Shown: positions 16,991 to 27,275 of the stretch, piece by piece
Layout of the letters: the number at the start of each line of letters is the position of its first letter
How positions within the stretch are numbered: the stretch's first letter is position 1
Origin: Crassaminicella thermophila
GTDB taxonomy: Bacteria > Bacillota > Clostridia > Peptostreptococcales > Thermotaleaceae
Length of the DNA: 64,000 bases
Direction of reading: 5' to 3'
Assembly (NCBI RefSeq): GCF_008152325.1
Contig: NZ_CP042243.1
Coordinates: forward strand, 625,026-689,025
Notes under the pieces: model-generated
What the model saw: only the letters and a program-made list of their open reading frames with translations
The model's database searches: none
What the model was told of the DNA's origin: nothing
Translations under genes and position numbers: made by a program

Positions 16991-18376
16991 ATGGCGATAA
17001 AATATATACCAGAACCGTTTAGAATCAAGATGGTAGAAACTATAAAAATGCTTACTAGAGAAGAAAGAGAACAAAAGATTGCAGAGGCAAAATATAATGT
17101 TTTTAATCTTAGAAGTGAAGATGTTTATATTGACTTATTGACAGACAGTGGAACAAATGCAATGAGTCAAGAGCAGTGGGCTGGTGTTATAAGAGGGGAT
17201 GAAGCTTATGCAGGTGGATCAAGCTATTTTAAGTTAATAGAAACAGCACAAGATATTTTTGGATATAAGTATATCCAACCAGTTCATCAGGGTCGTGCAG
17301 CAGAGAAGGTTCTTTTTGGACTATTGCTAGAAGAGGGGAAATATTCTATTTCTAATATGCACTTTGATACAACAAGAGCGCATGTTGAATTAGCTGGTGG
17401 TAGAGCTATTGACTGTGTAGTTGCTGAAGCTGCAGATCCAGCAAAAAGAGCACCTTTTAAAGGAAATATGGATGTTGAAAAATTAGAATCATTAATTAAT
17501 GAATATGGTGCAGAAAAAATTGGACTTGTTATTATGACAGTGACAAATAATTCTGCTGGTGGGCAGCCTGTATCTGTACAAAATGTTAGAGAAACAGCAG
17601 AAATATGTAAAAAATATGGTATTAAATTCTGTATTGATGCTGCACGTTATGCAGAAAACGCTTATTTTGTGAAACAACGTGAGTCTGGTTATGAAAATAA
17701 ATCAATAAAAGATATTGTTAAAGAGATGTTTAGCTATGCAGATATGTTTACAATGAGTGCGAAGAAGGACACAATTGTAAATATGGGTGGCTTAATTGGT
17801 ATTAAAGAAGATGAAGAGTTATTCCAAGCTTGTAAGGCACGTACAATTTCATTTGAAGGTTTTACTACTTATGGAGGTCTTTCAGGACGTGATCTTGAAG
17901 CTTTAGCAATTGGTCTTTACGAGGGTCTTGATGAAAGCTATTTAAGATATCGTATTGGTCAGCTAGAATATCTTGCGTCTCGTCTTGATGAAGCTGGTAT
18001 TGCATACCAATCACCAGTAGGAGGACATGGATTGTTTGTAGATGCTAAAGCTATGTTCCCTCATATTCCTTATTATGAGTTCCCTGGACAAGCACTTGCT
18101 ATTGAGCTTTATAAAGAAGCTGGAATCCGTGCATGTGACATTGGATCTTATATGCTAGGAAATGATCCTGATACTGGAGAACAATTAAAATCTAAGTTTG
18201 AGTTTACACGTCTAGCTATTCCACGTCGTGTTTATACTCAAGCGCATATAGATATCATGGCAGAGGCTCTTATAGCTATTAAGGAAAGAGCAAGTGAAGT
18301 AAGAGGTTATAGAATTACATGGGAGCCACCAATTCTTAGACATTTCCAAGCTAGTCTTGAGCCAATAAATAAATAA
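16991..18376 (+). CDS. tnaA: Tryptophanase (tryptophan indole-lyase)
   Basis: PLP enzyme splitting tryptophan into indole, pyruvate and ammonia, 461 residues. Typical beta-eliminating-lyase motifs: [49 protein letters not shown], and the PLP-binding Lys259 in MSAKKD. Tyrosine phenol-lyase is the close alternative; the tryptophanase-type residues HFDTTR (Asp where TPL has Thr) and [17 protein letters not shown] (no Arg equivalent to TPL Arg381) favour tryptophanase. It shares a transcript with ridA and is probably under the divergent YheO-type regulator. No tnaC-like leader is evident. Confidence 0.9.
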   Translation: MAIKYIPEPFRIKMVETIKMLTREEREQKIAEAKYNVFNLRSEDVYIDLLTDSGTNAMSQEQWAGVIRGDEAYAGGSSYFKLIETAQDIFGYKYIQPVHQGRAAEKVLFGLLLEEGKYSISNMHFDTTRAHVELAGGRAIDCVVAEAADPAKRAPFKGNMDVEKLESLINEYGAEKIGLVIMTVTNNSAGGQPVSVQNVRETAEICKKYGIKFCIDAARYAENAYFVKQRESGYENKSIKDIVKEMFSYADMFTMSAKKDTIVNMGGLIGIKEDEELFQACKARTISFEGFTTYGGLSGRDLEALAIGLYEGLDESYLRYRIGQLEYLASRLDEAGIAYQSPVGGHGLFVDAKAMFPHIPYYEFPGQALAIELYKEAGIRACDIGSYMLGNDPDTGEQLKSKFEFTRLAIPRRVYTQAHIDIMAEALIAIKERASEVRGYRITWEPPILRHFQASLEPINK

Positions 18377-18386
18377 TATTAAAGAG

Positions 18387-18414
18387 AATAACTAGGAAAT
18401 ATTTCCTAGTTATT
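18387..18414. terminator. Bidirectional terminator between tnaA and citrate synthase
   Basis: Perfect 28-bp palindrome, AATAACTAGGAAAT and its complement, between two convergent genes, with T-rich sequence on the + side. Confidence 0.75.
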
Positions 18415-19876
18415 TTCTTTCGCATAAAGGAATGTATTCATTTTTATGGGATACACTTTTATAAGCTGGGCGAATTATTTTTTGATCACTTACAATTTGT
18501 TCTATTCTATGGGCACACCAGCCAGCAACTCTAGCAGTAGCAAATAAAGGTGTATATAGCTCTTTTGGAATATTTAGCATTTCATAAACAAATCCTGAAT
18601 AAAGGTCTACATTTGCACTTATTACTACATTTTCTCCTTTTATTTCTTTAAATAGTTCAATAGTTAATTCTTCGATGTTTTTATATAAGTTAAATTCATC
18701 TACAGCATCCTTTTCAACTGCTAATTCAAATGCTTTATCTTTAAGTAGTACAGCTCTTGGGTCTGATTTTGTGTAAACTGCATGACCCATTCCATAGATT
18801 AGTCCTTCTTTATTAAAAGCTTCTTTACGCAAAATCTTTAAAAGATAGTCTTTTAGCTTTCCTATATCATTTATGTTAGATACATTTTCTTTAATATCTA
18901 AAATCATTTCCCTAACCATTATATTTGCACCACCATGCTTATGTCCCTTTAATGAGCCAACAGCAGCAGCAATAGCAGAGTAGGTATCTGTACCAGAGGA
19001 GGAAACAACATGGGTTGCAAATGCAGAGTTATTTCCTCCTCCATGCTCAGCGTGAAGAACTAATGCTAAATCAAGTGTTTCAGCTTCTGTTTTTGTATAC
19101 TGATTATTAGCTCTTGTCATATATAATATATTTTCTGCAGTTCCTATGCCAGCTTTAGGTGAGTGAATAAATAAGCTCTTATTATCAAAGTTATGAGTTT
19201 TTGCTTGATAACCGTAGGATATTATAGTTGGAAATCTTGCAATAAGTTCAATGCTTTGTCTTAATACATTTTTAACACTTATATCATCTGGATTTTCATC
19301 ATGGGAGTAAAGAACTAGGATGCTTCTTTGAAGTTTGTTCATAATGTTTTTGCTTGGAATTTTTAGAATCATATTTTCTGTAAAACTATGTGGTAAGTGT
19401 CTTGATTCATCAAGCAAATTGTTAAAATCAGCTAATTCATTTTTAGTTGGTAGCTTACCAAATAAGAGAAGATATGCAACCTCTTCATATCCTGGGCGAT
19501 TTTCATTTTGGAAGCCAGTAACAATGTCTTTGATGTTTATCCCTCTATAAAATAGCTGCCCATCCATTGGAATTTTCTTATTATCTTTTAATATATAACC
19601 TTCTACAGAACCAATATCAGTAAGCCCTACTAAAACTCCTGTACCGTTTTTATTTCTTAAGCCTCTTTTAACATTATACATTTCATAGAATTCTGGATTT
19701 ATTAAATTGTTCTTTAAAGCCAAATCTGCTAAAAATTCAAGTATAGCATTATCTTTATGTTCATTAAACTTATTTACTTCTTTAATCATTTCATAGAATT
19801 CTGGCTTTGTAATGTTGTTTTTTTCAGCTAAAATTGCTAAGTTTCCAAGAATATTACTATTTGACCATTTACGCAA
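18410..19876 (-). CDS. Citrate synthase with N-terminal repeat extension
   Basis: Condenses oxaloacetate and acetyl-CoA to citrate, the first step of the oxidative TCA branch. Catalytic landmarks: HAEHGGGNNSAFATHVVSSSGTD, the histidine in LKGHKHGGAN, GMGHAVY followed by DPRA, and the aspartate in ANVDLYSGFVY. About 488 residues, 50-100 longer than most bacterial enzymes: the N-terminus has two copies of a 22-residue unit ending in PEFYEM. TTG at 19876 is preferred as start because GGGGGTGA lies 5 bases upstream; GTG 19885 and TTG 19891 are in frame but overlap that site. Last gene of the aconitase-icd-citrate synthase operon. Confidence 0.93.
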   Translation of the reverse strand: MRKWSNSNILGNLAILAEKNNITKPEFYEMIKEVNKFNEHKDNAILEFLADLALKNNLINPEFYEMYNVKRGLRNKNGTGVLVGLTDIGSVEGYILKDNKKIPMDGQLFYRGINIKDIVTGFQNENRPGYEEVAYLLLFGKLPTKNELADFNNLLDESRHLPHSFTENMILKIPSKNIMNKLQRSILVLYSHDENPDDISVKNVLRQSIELIARFPTIISYGYQAKTHNFDNKSLFIHSPKAGIGTAENILYMTRANNQYTKTEAETLDLALVLHAEHGGGNNSAFATHVVSSSGTDTYSAIAAAVGSLKGHKHGGANIMVREMILDIKENVSNINDIGKLKDYLLKILRKEAFNKEGLIYGMGHAVYTKSDPRAVLLKDKAFELAVEKDAVDEFNLYKNIEELTIELFKEIKGENVVISANVDLYSGFVYEMLNIPKELYTPLFATARVAGWCAHRIEQIVSDQKIIRPAYKSVSHKNEYIPLCERK

Positions 19877-19893
19877 CGTATTCACCCCCAAGA

Positions 19894-20907
19894 TTAATCA
19901 ACAGATAAGGATAGGAGCTTCTCTATTATTGCATTGGTCATATCATTTGTGCTAGCAGAGCCTCCTAAATCTCTTGTAACAAATTTTCCTTCATCAATTG
20001 TTTTTAAAACGGCATCAACAATAAAATTGGATTTTTCTTTTTCACCTAAATGATTTAGCATCATAGCAGCTGATAGAATAATGGCAGTAGGATTTGCAAG
20101 GTTTTTACCAGCAATATCTGGTGCACTTCCATGGACAGCTTCAAATATTGCTAAATCATTTCCTATATTTGCTCCAGGAACAAGGCCAAGCCCTCCAACA
20201 AGTCCTGCACAAAGATCAGATAGTATATCTCCATAGAGATTTGTTGTTACAATTACTTGGAATTGGGATGGATTCATTACTAATTGCATACACATATTAT
20301 CTACAATCACTTCTTCAAGATCAATATTTGGATAATTTTTAGAAATTTCTCTTGCACAATCTAAGAATAACCCATCTGTAAGCTTCATAATATTTGCTTT
20401 ATGAACGATTGTAACCTTTGTTTTGTTATTTTTTTCTGCATAAGAAAATGCTTCTTTTACAATGCGGATAGACGCATCTTTTGTAGTAAGCTTTATGGCT
20501 TCAGCCGAGTCTTCTGAAGATTTTTTTTCAATACCACTGTATAAGCCTTCTGTATTTTCTCTAAAAATTACAAGATCTATATTTTTAAATGGTGTATTAA
20601 TACCAGGAATTGTTCTTATAGGACGAACATTTGAAAATAAATTATATTTTTTTCTTAACATGACATTAATACTTCTAAAGCCACTTCCTACAGGTGTAGT
20701 AATAGGACCTTTTAGGGCAACCTTATTTTTTTCTATACTTTTAAAAACTTTATCAGGGACAAGGACTCCAGTTTCTTCATAAACAGTTAATCCTGCATTA
20801 ACAATATCCCACTTTACTTCTAAGCCAGTAGCTTCAACTACATTTTTAGCAGCATCAGCAACTTCTGGACCTATTCCATCACCAGGTATTAGTGTTATAT
20901 TATACAT
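19894..20907 (-). CDS. icd: Isocitrate dehydrogenase, NAD-type (isocitrate/isopropylmalate dehydrogenase family)
   Basis: Oxidatively decarboxylates isocitrate to 2-oxoglutarate. About 337 residues, the short homodimeric type. Seen: LIPGDGIGPEV, the substrate-binding stretch GFRSINVMLRKKYNLFSNVRP (SxNxxLR pattern), FRENTEGLYSG, TNLYGDILSDL and EAVHGSAPDIAGKNLANPTA. Homologues include isopropylmalate dehydrogenase; the SINVMLRK motif and the aconitase/citrate synthase operon favour isocitrate. NAD rather than NADP use is inferred from this subfamily. ATG at 20907 follows AAAGGAG at 8 bases; GTG at 20916 overlaps that site. Confidence 0.88.
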   Translation of the reverse strand: MYNITLIPGDGIGPEVADAAKNVVEATGLEVKWDIVNAGLTVYEETGVLVPDKVFKSIEKNKVALKGPITTPVGSGFRSINVMLRKKYNLFSNVRPIRTIPGINTPFKNIDLVIFRENTEGLYSGIEKKSSEDSAEAIKLTTKDASIRIVKEAFSYAEKNNKTKVTIVHKANIMKLTDGLFLDCAREISKNYPNIDLEEVIVDNMCMQLVMNPSQFQVIVTTNLYGDILSDLCAGLVGGLGLVPGANIGNDLAIFEAVHGSAPDIAGKNLANPTAIILSAAMMLNHLGEKEKSNFIVDAVLKTIDEGKFVTRDLGGSASTNDMTNAIIEKLLSLSVD

Positions 20908-20922
20908 GCTATTCACTCCTTT

Positions 20923-22851
20923 TTAGTAAGCATGGTTCTTTACAAAATTTAGATATCCGCCACTCTTTAATATTTCAATATCTCTTTTAGATCCTTCAAA
21001 TATTAGTTGAACAGAAATATTTTTAGTTTTATTGATTAATTCTATTAGCAATTCATTCTCAAGGGAATTTATTACATCATTTACCTTTATATCATCAAAT
21101 TCATCAAAATATGCATAGTCATCTTTATCTTTAAATACCAAAGGAAGGATTCCAGCATTTATTAAATTAGCTTTATGAATTCGTGCAAAAGATTTTGCAA
21201 TAACAGCTTTAACTCCAAGATAAAGAGGAACTAATGCAGCATGTTCTCTGCTTGAACCTTGTCCGTAATTTTCTCCACCTATTACAAAGCCACCTTTATA
21301 CTCATTTGCTCTATTGCAAAAATCGTCCACAAGAGTACCGAAACAATACTTGGATAATTCTGGAATGTTAGATCTGTATGGTAATAGCTTTGCATTTGAA
21401 GGCATAATGTCATCTGTTGTAATATTGTCACCTGTTTTTAATAATACTTTTCCATAAATGTTTTTATTTAGTGCTTCGTTTATAGGGAATGGCTTAATGT
21501 TTGGGCCCATGACTACTTCTAAATTACTTCGATCTTTAGGAGGATATATAAAATAGTTTTCGTGAACATGAAATTTTTCAGGAATTTCAACTACTGGCAT
21601 ATTGCCAAAGGTTGATGGATCTGTTAAATATCCTGTAATAGCTGAGACTGCTGCTGTTTCAGGGCTTACTAAATAAACTTCTGCATTTTTTGTTCCACAT
21701 CTGCCTTTAAAATTTCTATTAAAGGTTCTTAAGGATATAGCGTTTGATTTTGGTGCCTGCCCCATTCCAATACATGGGCCACAAGTAGCTTCAAGAATTC
21801 TTGCACCAGCAGCTATCAAATCAGCTAAAGCTCCGTTGTCTGCCATCATTTTCAATATATTACTTGATCCAGGGGAGATTACTAAGCTTACATCTTCATG
21901 GACTTTTTTTCCTTTTAGTATTTTTGCTACTTTCATTAAATCGGTATAAGAAGAATTGGTACAGCTACCAATAGCAATCTGGTCTATTTTTATTTTGTCT
22001 AGTTGTGAAACTTTTACAACATTATCTGGACTATGAGGCATAGCTGTCATTGGAACAATATCACTTAGGTTAATTATGATTTTTTTATCGTAAATAGCAT
22101 CATCATCTTTAGATAAAGGAACAAAATCTTTTTCTCTACCTTGTCTTATTAGGAAATCTTTTGTAATTTCATCACTTGGGAAAATAGATGTAGTAGCACC
22201 AAGCTCAGCTCCCATATTTGTTATTGTAGCTCGATCTGTAACAGATAAAGCTTTTACGCCTTCACCAGAATATTCCACAACATATCCTACACCGCCTTTA
22301 ACGGTTAGTTCTTTCAATATATATAAGATAACATCCTTTGCAGAAACCCAAGGATTTAACTTTCCTACAAGCTCGATATTTAGTACCTTTGGAGCTTTTA
22401 GATAATAAGATCCTTTTGCCATGCCAACTGCTACATCAAGACCTCCAGCTCCTATACTAAGCATTCCTAAACCACCACATGTAGGAGTATGACTATCAGA
22501 GCCAATAAGAATATCACCAGGCTTTGCGAATCTTTCTAAATGTAATTGGTGGCATATTCCATTTCCAGGCTTTGAATAAATAATTCCGTATTTTGCTGCA
22601 GCTGATTTTATAAATTCATGATCATCTGCATTTTCAAATCCAGCTTGTAAGGTATTGTGATCAATATATGCTGCTGATAAATCTGTTTTTATATCTTTAA
22701 TGCCCATAGCTTCTAATTGAAGATATACCATTGTGCCAGTTGAATCTTGCGTGAGTGTTTGATTGACTTTTACAGAAATCTCGTTTCCTGGCTTTAATGT
22801 GCCTGAAAGTAAATTTTTTTCTAAAATTTTATATGTCAAACTTTTTCCCAT
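20923..22851 (-). CDS. Aconitate hydratase
   Basis: Isomerises citrate to isocitrate with a 4Fe-4S cluster, 642 residues, the compact aconitase type. Cluster ligands are visible in IAIGSCTNSSYTDL and in ATCGPCIGMGQAPKSNA; also SDSHTPTCGGLGMLSIGAGGLDVA and, in the swivelling domain, GGENYGQGSSREHAAL and KSFARIHKANLINAGILPL. The 5'-most gene of the operon. ATG at 22851 follows AAAGGTGGG; the frame is open farther upstream but that part overlaps the promoter. Together with icd and citrate synthase it supplies 2-oxoglutarate for glutamate. Confidence 0.95.
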   Translation of the reverse strand: MGKSLTYKILEKNLLSGTLKPGNEISVKVNQTLTQDSTGTMVYLQLEAMGIKDIKTDLSAAYIDHNTLQAGFENADDHEFIKSAAAKYGIIYSKPGNGICHQLHLERFAKPGDILIGSDSHTPTCGGLGMLSIGAGGLDVAVGMAKGSYYLKAPKVLNIELVGKLNPWVSAKDVILYILKELTVKGGVGYVVEYSGEGVKALSVTDRATITNMGAELGATTSIFPSDEITKDFLIRQGREKDFVPLSKDDDAIYDKKIIINLSDIVPMTAMPHSPDNVVKVSQLDKIKIDQIAIGSCTNSSYTDLMKVAKILKGKKVHEDVSLVISPGSSNILKMMADNGALADLIAAGARILEATCGPCIGMGQAPKSNAISLRTFNRNFKGRCGTKNAEVYLVSPETAAVSAITGYLTDPSTFGNMPVVEIPEKFHVHENYFIYPPKDRSNLEVVMGPNIKPFPINEALNKNIYGKVLLKTGDNITTDDIMPSNAKLLPYRSNIPELSKYCFGTLVDDFCNRANEYKGGFVIGGENYGQGSSREHAALVPLYLGVKAVIAKSFARIHKANLINAGILPLVFKDKDDYAYFDEFDDIKVNDVINSLENELLIELINKTKNISVQLIFEGSKRDIEILKSGGYLNFVKNHAY

Positions 22852-22909
22852 ATGAACCCACCTTTCAAATTTTAGGAAGTAAGTACAAAAACATCCATGA
22901 TTGTATTGA

Positions 22910-22954
22910 TGTATTATTGCATACAATTATATATGTATAAGGAAACACTGTCAA
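22910..22954 (-). promoter_or_regulatory. Sigma-A promoter of the aconitase operon with an overlapping inverted repeat
   Basis: TTGACA (22954-22949), 17 bp, TATAAT (22931-22926). Just at the start point, TGTATTATTGCATACA (22910-22925) is an inverted repeat (TGTAT/ATACA), a candidate operator for a citrate- or nitrogen-responsive repressor. Confidence 0.7.
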
Positions 22955-23010
22955 TAGAAAGGGCAAAAAATATTAAGAAAATTTAATAATTATTCATTTT
23001 AAAAAAAGGA

Positions 23011-23039
23011 ATAAAAAAAACCCACGTTTTGTGGGTTTT
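23011..23039 (-). terminator. Intrinsic terminator of the LUD-domain gene
   Basis: AAAACCCAC, 5-base loop, GTGGGTTTT, then eight Ts on the minus strand; directly abuts the stop codon. Confidence 0.85.
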
Positions 23040-23681
23040 TTAGTATCCTAAAGATTTTCCTACTAATATGACTTTTATTCTTCCTTTTATGCTTTGTCTT
23101 CTTATCAAAACATATTCATTACAAATTCTTTCAGGACTATTACAGTCTGTACAATAGCCTAGATTTGCACAAGGGGTTTTTTTATTTAATCTTTTGGTAT
23201 TTGCTGGGGCAGCTATGCTTTTATTTCTTTCAATTGCTTCTTCTAGGTTTTTTACGATTTTATTAACTCCTGCAACAACTATTACCTTATCAGGACCATA
23301 AAGCATTGCAGCTACTCTATTACCAGTTCCATCTACGTTATATAATGCACCATCTTCTGTTATTGCATTACTGCTTGTAAAGTATGCATCAGCACAAAAG
23401 CTTTTTCTATAAAGTTCTTTTATATCATCTTTAGTTAAGCCTGGTTTAGAGCGATCTAGAAAATTATATTTTCCATTACGAAGAAGATCAATAACGCCAG
23501 TTTCAAAAAGAGTCATAGACCCTCCAACAGATACTGTATCTCCTTCATTAATTAATTCACAGATTTTTTTATGTAGTTCATTTTCATCTTTTACATAATA
23601 AGCTTCCATATTGTTTTTTTCTAAGTTTTCTATAGTTCTTTTAACTCTTTGTTCAATAACCCATGTTGTATTTTGATCCAT
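23040..23681 (-). CDS. LUD-domain protein (DUF162, LutC/YkgG-like)
   Basis: Stand-alone LUD-domain protein of 213 residues; relatives include LutC of lactate oxidation, but the biochemical role of the single-domain clostridial form is unknown. Seen: DTVSVGGSMTLFETGV, FTSSNAITEDGALYNVDGTGNRVAAMLYGP and VIVVAGVNKIV, all typical of the NagB-like fold. Near the C-terminus Cys residues in TPCANLGYCTDC and CN suggest a metal site. It stands alone between the aconitase promoter and addB, without LutA or LutB. ATG at 23681 follows AAGGAGGAG. Confidence 0.88.
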   Translation of the reverse strand: MDQNTTWVIEQRVKRTIENLEKNNMEAYYVKDENELHKKICELINEGDTVSVGGSMTLFETGVIDLLRNGKYNFLDRSKPGLTKDDIKELYRKSFCADAYFTSSNAITEDGALYNVDGTGNRVAAMLYGPDKVIVVAGVNKIVKNLEEAIERNKSIAAPANTKRLNKKTPCANLGYCTDCNSPERICNEYVLIRRQSIKGRIKVILVGKSLGY

Positions 23682-23841
23682 AAAAGTCTCCTCCTTGTTA
23701 TTTTTTTCAATAATATTATTATAAATGAATTATTTGTATGAGGTAAGGGACTATTTTAAATAAAATATTAAAAAACATATAAAGGATATAGTTTTTTTTA
23801 TTATGATATAATTTACTATATGTAATTTAAGGGGTGAGAGG

Positions 23842-26800
23842 ATGATAAGATATATCTTTGGAAGAGCTGGTACTGGAAAAACACATTTGGTTTTAGAAGA
23901 GATAAAAAAGAGATTAGAAAATACAGATCACAATAGATTGATTTTGATTGTACCAGAACAGTTTACATTACAAGCAGAAAGAGATTTAATAGAAAAACTT
24001 AATTTGCCAGGAATCATAGATGTAGAAGTTTTGAGCTTTACAAGGCTTGCACATAATGTATTAAATGAAGTAGGTGGAATTACAAGGATTCATATTAATG
24101 AACAAGGAAAAAATATGGTTCTTCGAAAGATTATTGATGAAGCAGAAAAGAACCTAACAATATATAAGAAAGCATCTCAACAGGATGGATTTGTTTCAAT
24201 GTTTAATGATTTATTATGCGAACTAAAGCAGCATGATATATTTCCAATGGATTTAATTAAGGGATTAGAGGAGATTGAAGAAGAAAGTATTCTTTATCAT
24301 AAAATAAAAGATATTGCTTATATTTATGAGCAATTTGAAGAATATTTGCAAGGGCGTTATGTTGATACAGAAGACTATTTGAATCTATTGATTGAAAAGA
24401 TGGAGCATGCAAAGTTTTTAAAGAATGCAGAAGTATGGATTGATGGTTTCCAAAGCTTTAACCCACAGGCTTATCATATTATTGAAAAACTAATGACCAT
24501 GGCAAAACAGGTAAGTATTACTTTTACAATGGAATTTTCAGGAAAAGGTAATGATGGAGATTTGTTTAAAGTATCTGATATTACCTATCGCAAAATTCAT
24601 GATATTGCTATGAAATATGGACTGCCAGGTGAAATTATAGACTTAGATAAGAAAAAAAGAAAAATTTTTAAAAAATCCAATGAGATTCAACATATAGAAC
24701 AGGAATTCTATGCTTATCCATATAGACGATTTGATAAAGATATAAAGAATATAGAATTATTTGCAGGCCTTAATCTTTATACAGAGATTGAAAATGCTGC
24801 TTCAAAAATTGTTTCTTTAGTAAGGGAAAGAGGTTATAGATGGAACCATATTGCTGTTGTTTGCAATGATTTAGATAATTATGGACCACTGATTAAGCGT
24901 ATTTTTGATGAATATGATATTCCTTACTTTTTAGATCAAAAAAGAAATATTATGCATAATCCGATTATCGAATTAATTCTTTCAGTATTGACAGTAGTGT
25001 ATAGAGGATATAGGTATGAAGATGTTTTTCGATTTTTAAAAACAGGATTTAGTGGTATAGATGTGGATATTTGTGAAAAGCTAGAAAACTATGTTCTACA
25101 GTATGGGATAAAAGGAAACAAATGGAATGAGGAATTTACCCTAGGAGAAGAAACAGAAAACCTAGAAGAATTGAATCAAGGAAGAGAAATTTTCATAGAA
25201 CCTATGAAAAAATTAGAAAAAAGGATAAAAGGGAAAAAGACAGTAGGAGAAATTACAAAAGGATTATATTCATATTTACAAGATATTCAGCTTAATAAGC
25301 AGTTAGAAGACTGGATTGATATTCTAAGAGAGAAGAAGCAGTATGAATATGTAAATGAAAATACTCAAATATGGAATATTGTAATGGAAGTATTTGATCA
25401 GATGGTAGAAATTATTGGAGAGCAAAAAATTACACTAAGAGAATATATTCGTGTATTAGAGTCTGGATTTTCATCATTAGAGATAGGTATTATTCCAACA
25501 ACTATTGATCAAGTATTAGTAGGAAATATCCAAAGATCAAAAAGCCATGATATTAAAGCATTGTTTGTAGTAGGAGTAAATGATGGAATTTTACCATCGG
25601 GAAAAGATATGGATGGAATACTGTCTGATGAAGAAAGAATTTATATGAAAGAAAAAGATATAGAATTAGGGTATGACAGCGAAAGAAAAGCCTATGAAGA
25701 AAAGTTTATAATTTATACAACATTCACAAAACCTAGTGAATACTTGTGGATTAGTTATGCTATGGCAGATGGAGAAGGAAAAGCAATGAGGCCATCTGTT
25801 TTAATTGATAGATTTAAGAAAATATTCACAAAATTAAATGTAAAAAGTGATGTTATCAACAACTTTGATCAGCAAAAACGTCTTATATCCACACCAAAAA
25901 GTACCTTTAAATATTTGGTTGAGAATATTAGGCAAAATATAGATGGAAAACCGATTGAAGAAGTATGGTGGAATGTATACGACTGGTATTATAAGCATAA
26001 AGAATGGGATGCAAAACGTAAAGCAGTTATAGAAGGTTTTTTTCATAATAATCAAGTAGAATACATTGAATCAAGCAGTGCTAAAAGATTATACAACACT
26101 CCAATTCGATCTAGTGTATCTAGACTTGAACAGTTTGTAAACTGTCCATTTGCTCATTTTGTAAGATACGGATTAAAGCCTAAAGAAAGAAAAATGTTTG
26201 AAGTAAAGGCACCAGATATAGGAGAAATTTTTCATAAGTCGATGGAAACCTTTACGGATATGTTAAAAAAAGACAATATAGATTGGCGTAAGCTAGATAA
26301 AGATAAATGCTATAAAATGGTTGATGATGTGGTTGACAACATAGTGCCTAATTATGGAAATGGAGTTATGTTAAGTACTAATAGATATAAGTATCTTGTG
26401 AATCGATTAAAAAGAATTAGTCGTAGGGCAGTTTGGACATTAACAGAGCATATTAAAAAAAGTGGGTTTGAGCCTACGGCATATGAAGCTCAATTTGGAA
26501 TAGGTAAAATGTATCCACCGATTGAAATAGAACTTGCTGATGGAGAAAAAATTTATTTAGAAGGAAGAATTGATCGGGTAGACTTATTAGAGGATGAAGA
26601 AAATATTTATGTAAAAATTATGGACTATAAATCAGGAAACAAAGATTTTAGTCTTTCTGATGTATATTATGGACTTCAGCTACAGCTTATGATTTATTTA
26701 GATGTTGTTTTAAGAAGTAAAAAGGATAAAAATGAAAAAGAGAAAAAGCCTGCTGGTATTTTTTATTTTAAAATAGATGATCCAATGATAAAAACAGAAG

Positions 26801-27213
26801 AAAAAGTTATAGAGGTTATTGAAAAAGAAATAAGAAAGAAGCTTAAAATGAAAGGATTAGCTTTAAAGGATACAAGAATTGTTAAGGAAATGGATCGTGA
26901 TATTGACAGATATTCTGATATTATTCCTGTAGGACTTAATAAGAATGGAGGTTTTTACAGCAATTCTTCAGCAGTTGATGAGGCTGATTTTATGGATTTA
27001 ATTAAGCATGTTCAAAAATTGGTTCAGGAAATTACCTTTGAAATAATGAAAGGAAACATTCAAATTGCCCCTTGTAAAAATGGTAAACAAACGGCTTGCG
27101 ATTATTGTTCATATTCAAGCATTTGTCAATTCGACACGAGATTAGAAGAAAATGAGTATAAGAATATGAAAAAACTATCAGATAAAGAGGTCCTTGAAAG
27201 GATAAAAGAGTAA
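23842..27213 (+). CDS. addB: ATP-dependent helicase/nuclease subunit B (AddB)
   Basis: Half of the AddAB complex, which resects double-strand breaks for recombination (the RecBCD counterpart). 1123 residues, typical of clostridial AddB. Walker A GRAGTGKTH is at residues 7-15. The C-terminal RecB-type nuclease has IMDYKSGNKD, and the 4Fe-4S staple is formed by Cys in NCPFAHFVRYG together with the cluster CDYCSYSSICQFD near the end. Start ATG follows GGGGTGAG. The partner addA lies 6.4 kb downstream rather than next door, separated by eight small genes. Confidence 0.97.
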   Translation: MIRYIFGRAGTGKTHLVLEEIKKRLENTDHNRLILIVPEQFTLQAERDLIEKLNLPGIIDVEVLSFTRLAHNVLNEVGGITRIHINEQGKNMVLRKIIDEAEKNLTIYKKASQQDGFVSMFNDLLCELKQHDIFPMDLIKGLEEIEEESILYHKIKDIAYIYEQFEEYLQGRYVDTEDYLNLLIEKMEHAKFLKNAEVWIDGFQSFNPQAYHIIEKLMTMAKQVSITFTMEFSGKGNDGDLFKVSDITYRKIHDIAMKYGLPGEIIDLDKKKRKIFKKSNEIQHIEQEFYAYPYRRFDKDIKNIELFAGLNLYTEIENAASKIVSLVRERGYRWNHIAVVCNDLDNYGPLIKRIFDEYDIPYFLDQKRNIMHNPIIELILSVLTVVYRGYRYEDVFRFLKTGFSGIDVDICEKLENYVLQYGIKGNKWNEEFTLGEETENLEELNQGREIFIEPMKKLEKRIKGKKTVGEITKGLYSYLQDIQLNKQLEDWIDILREKKQYEYVNENTQIWNIVMEVFDQMVEIIGEQKITLREYIRVLESGFSSLEIGIIPTTIDQVLVGNIQRSKSHDIKALFVVGVNDGILPSGKDMDGILSDEERIYMKEKDIELGYDSERKAYEEKFIIYTTFTKPSEYLWISYAMADGEGKAMRPSVLIDRFKKIFTKLNVKSDVINNFDQQKRLISTPKSTFKYLVENIRQNIDGKPIEEVWWNVYDWYYKHKEWDAKRKAVIEGFFHNNQVEYIESSSAKRLYNTPIRSSVSRLEQFVNCPFAHFVRYGLKPKERKMFEVKAPDIGEIFHKSMETFTDMLKKDNIDWRKLDKDKCYKMVDDVVDNIVPNYGNGVMLSTNRYKYLVNRLKRISRRAVWTLTEHIKKSGFEPTAYEAQFGIGKMYPPIEIELADGEKIYLEGRIDRVDLLEDEENIYVKIMDYKSGNKDFSLSDVYYGLQLQLMIYLDVVLRSKKDKNEKEKKPAGIFYFKIDDPMIKTEEKVIEVIEKEIRKKLKMKGLALKDTRIVKEMDRDIDRYSDIIPVGLNKNGGFYSNSSAVDEADFMDLIKHVQKLVQEITFEIMKGNIQIAPCKNGKQTACDYCSYSSICQFDTRLEENEYKNMKKLSDKEVLERIKE

Positions 27214-27275
27214 TAAACTTCATTTTACAAAAAGCTTATATTAAGAATTTTGTATAAAATAGGAAAAGGAGATAA

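Noticed and set aside
16991-18376. Tyrosine phenol-lyase instead of tryptophanase
   Set aside because: Diagnostic positions ([15 protein letters not shown]) are of the tryptophanase type and the TPL-specific Arg is missing.
19876-19891. GTG 19885 or TTG 19891 as citrate synthase start
   Set aside because: Both lie within or at the edge of the GGGGGTGA ribosome site that fits TTG 19876; kept only as alternatives.
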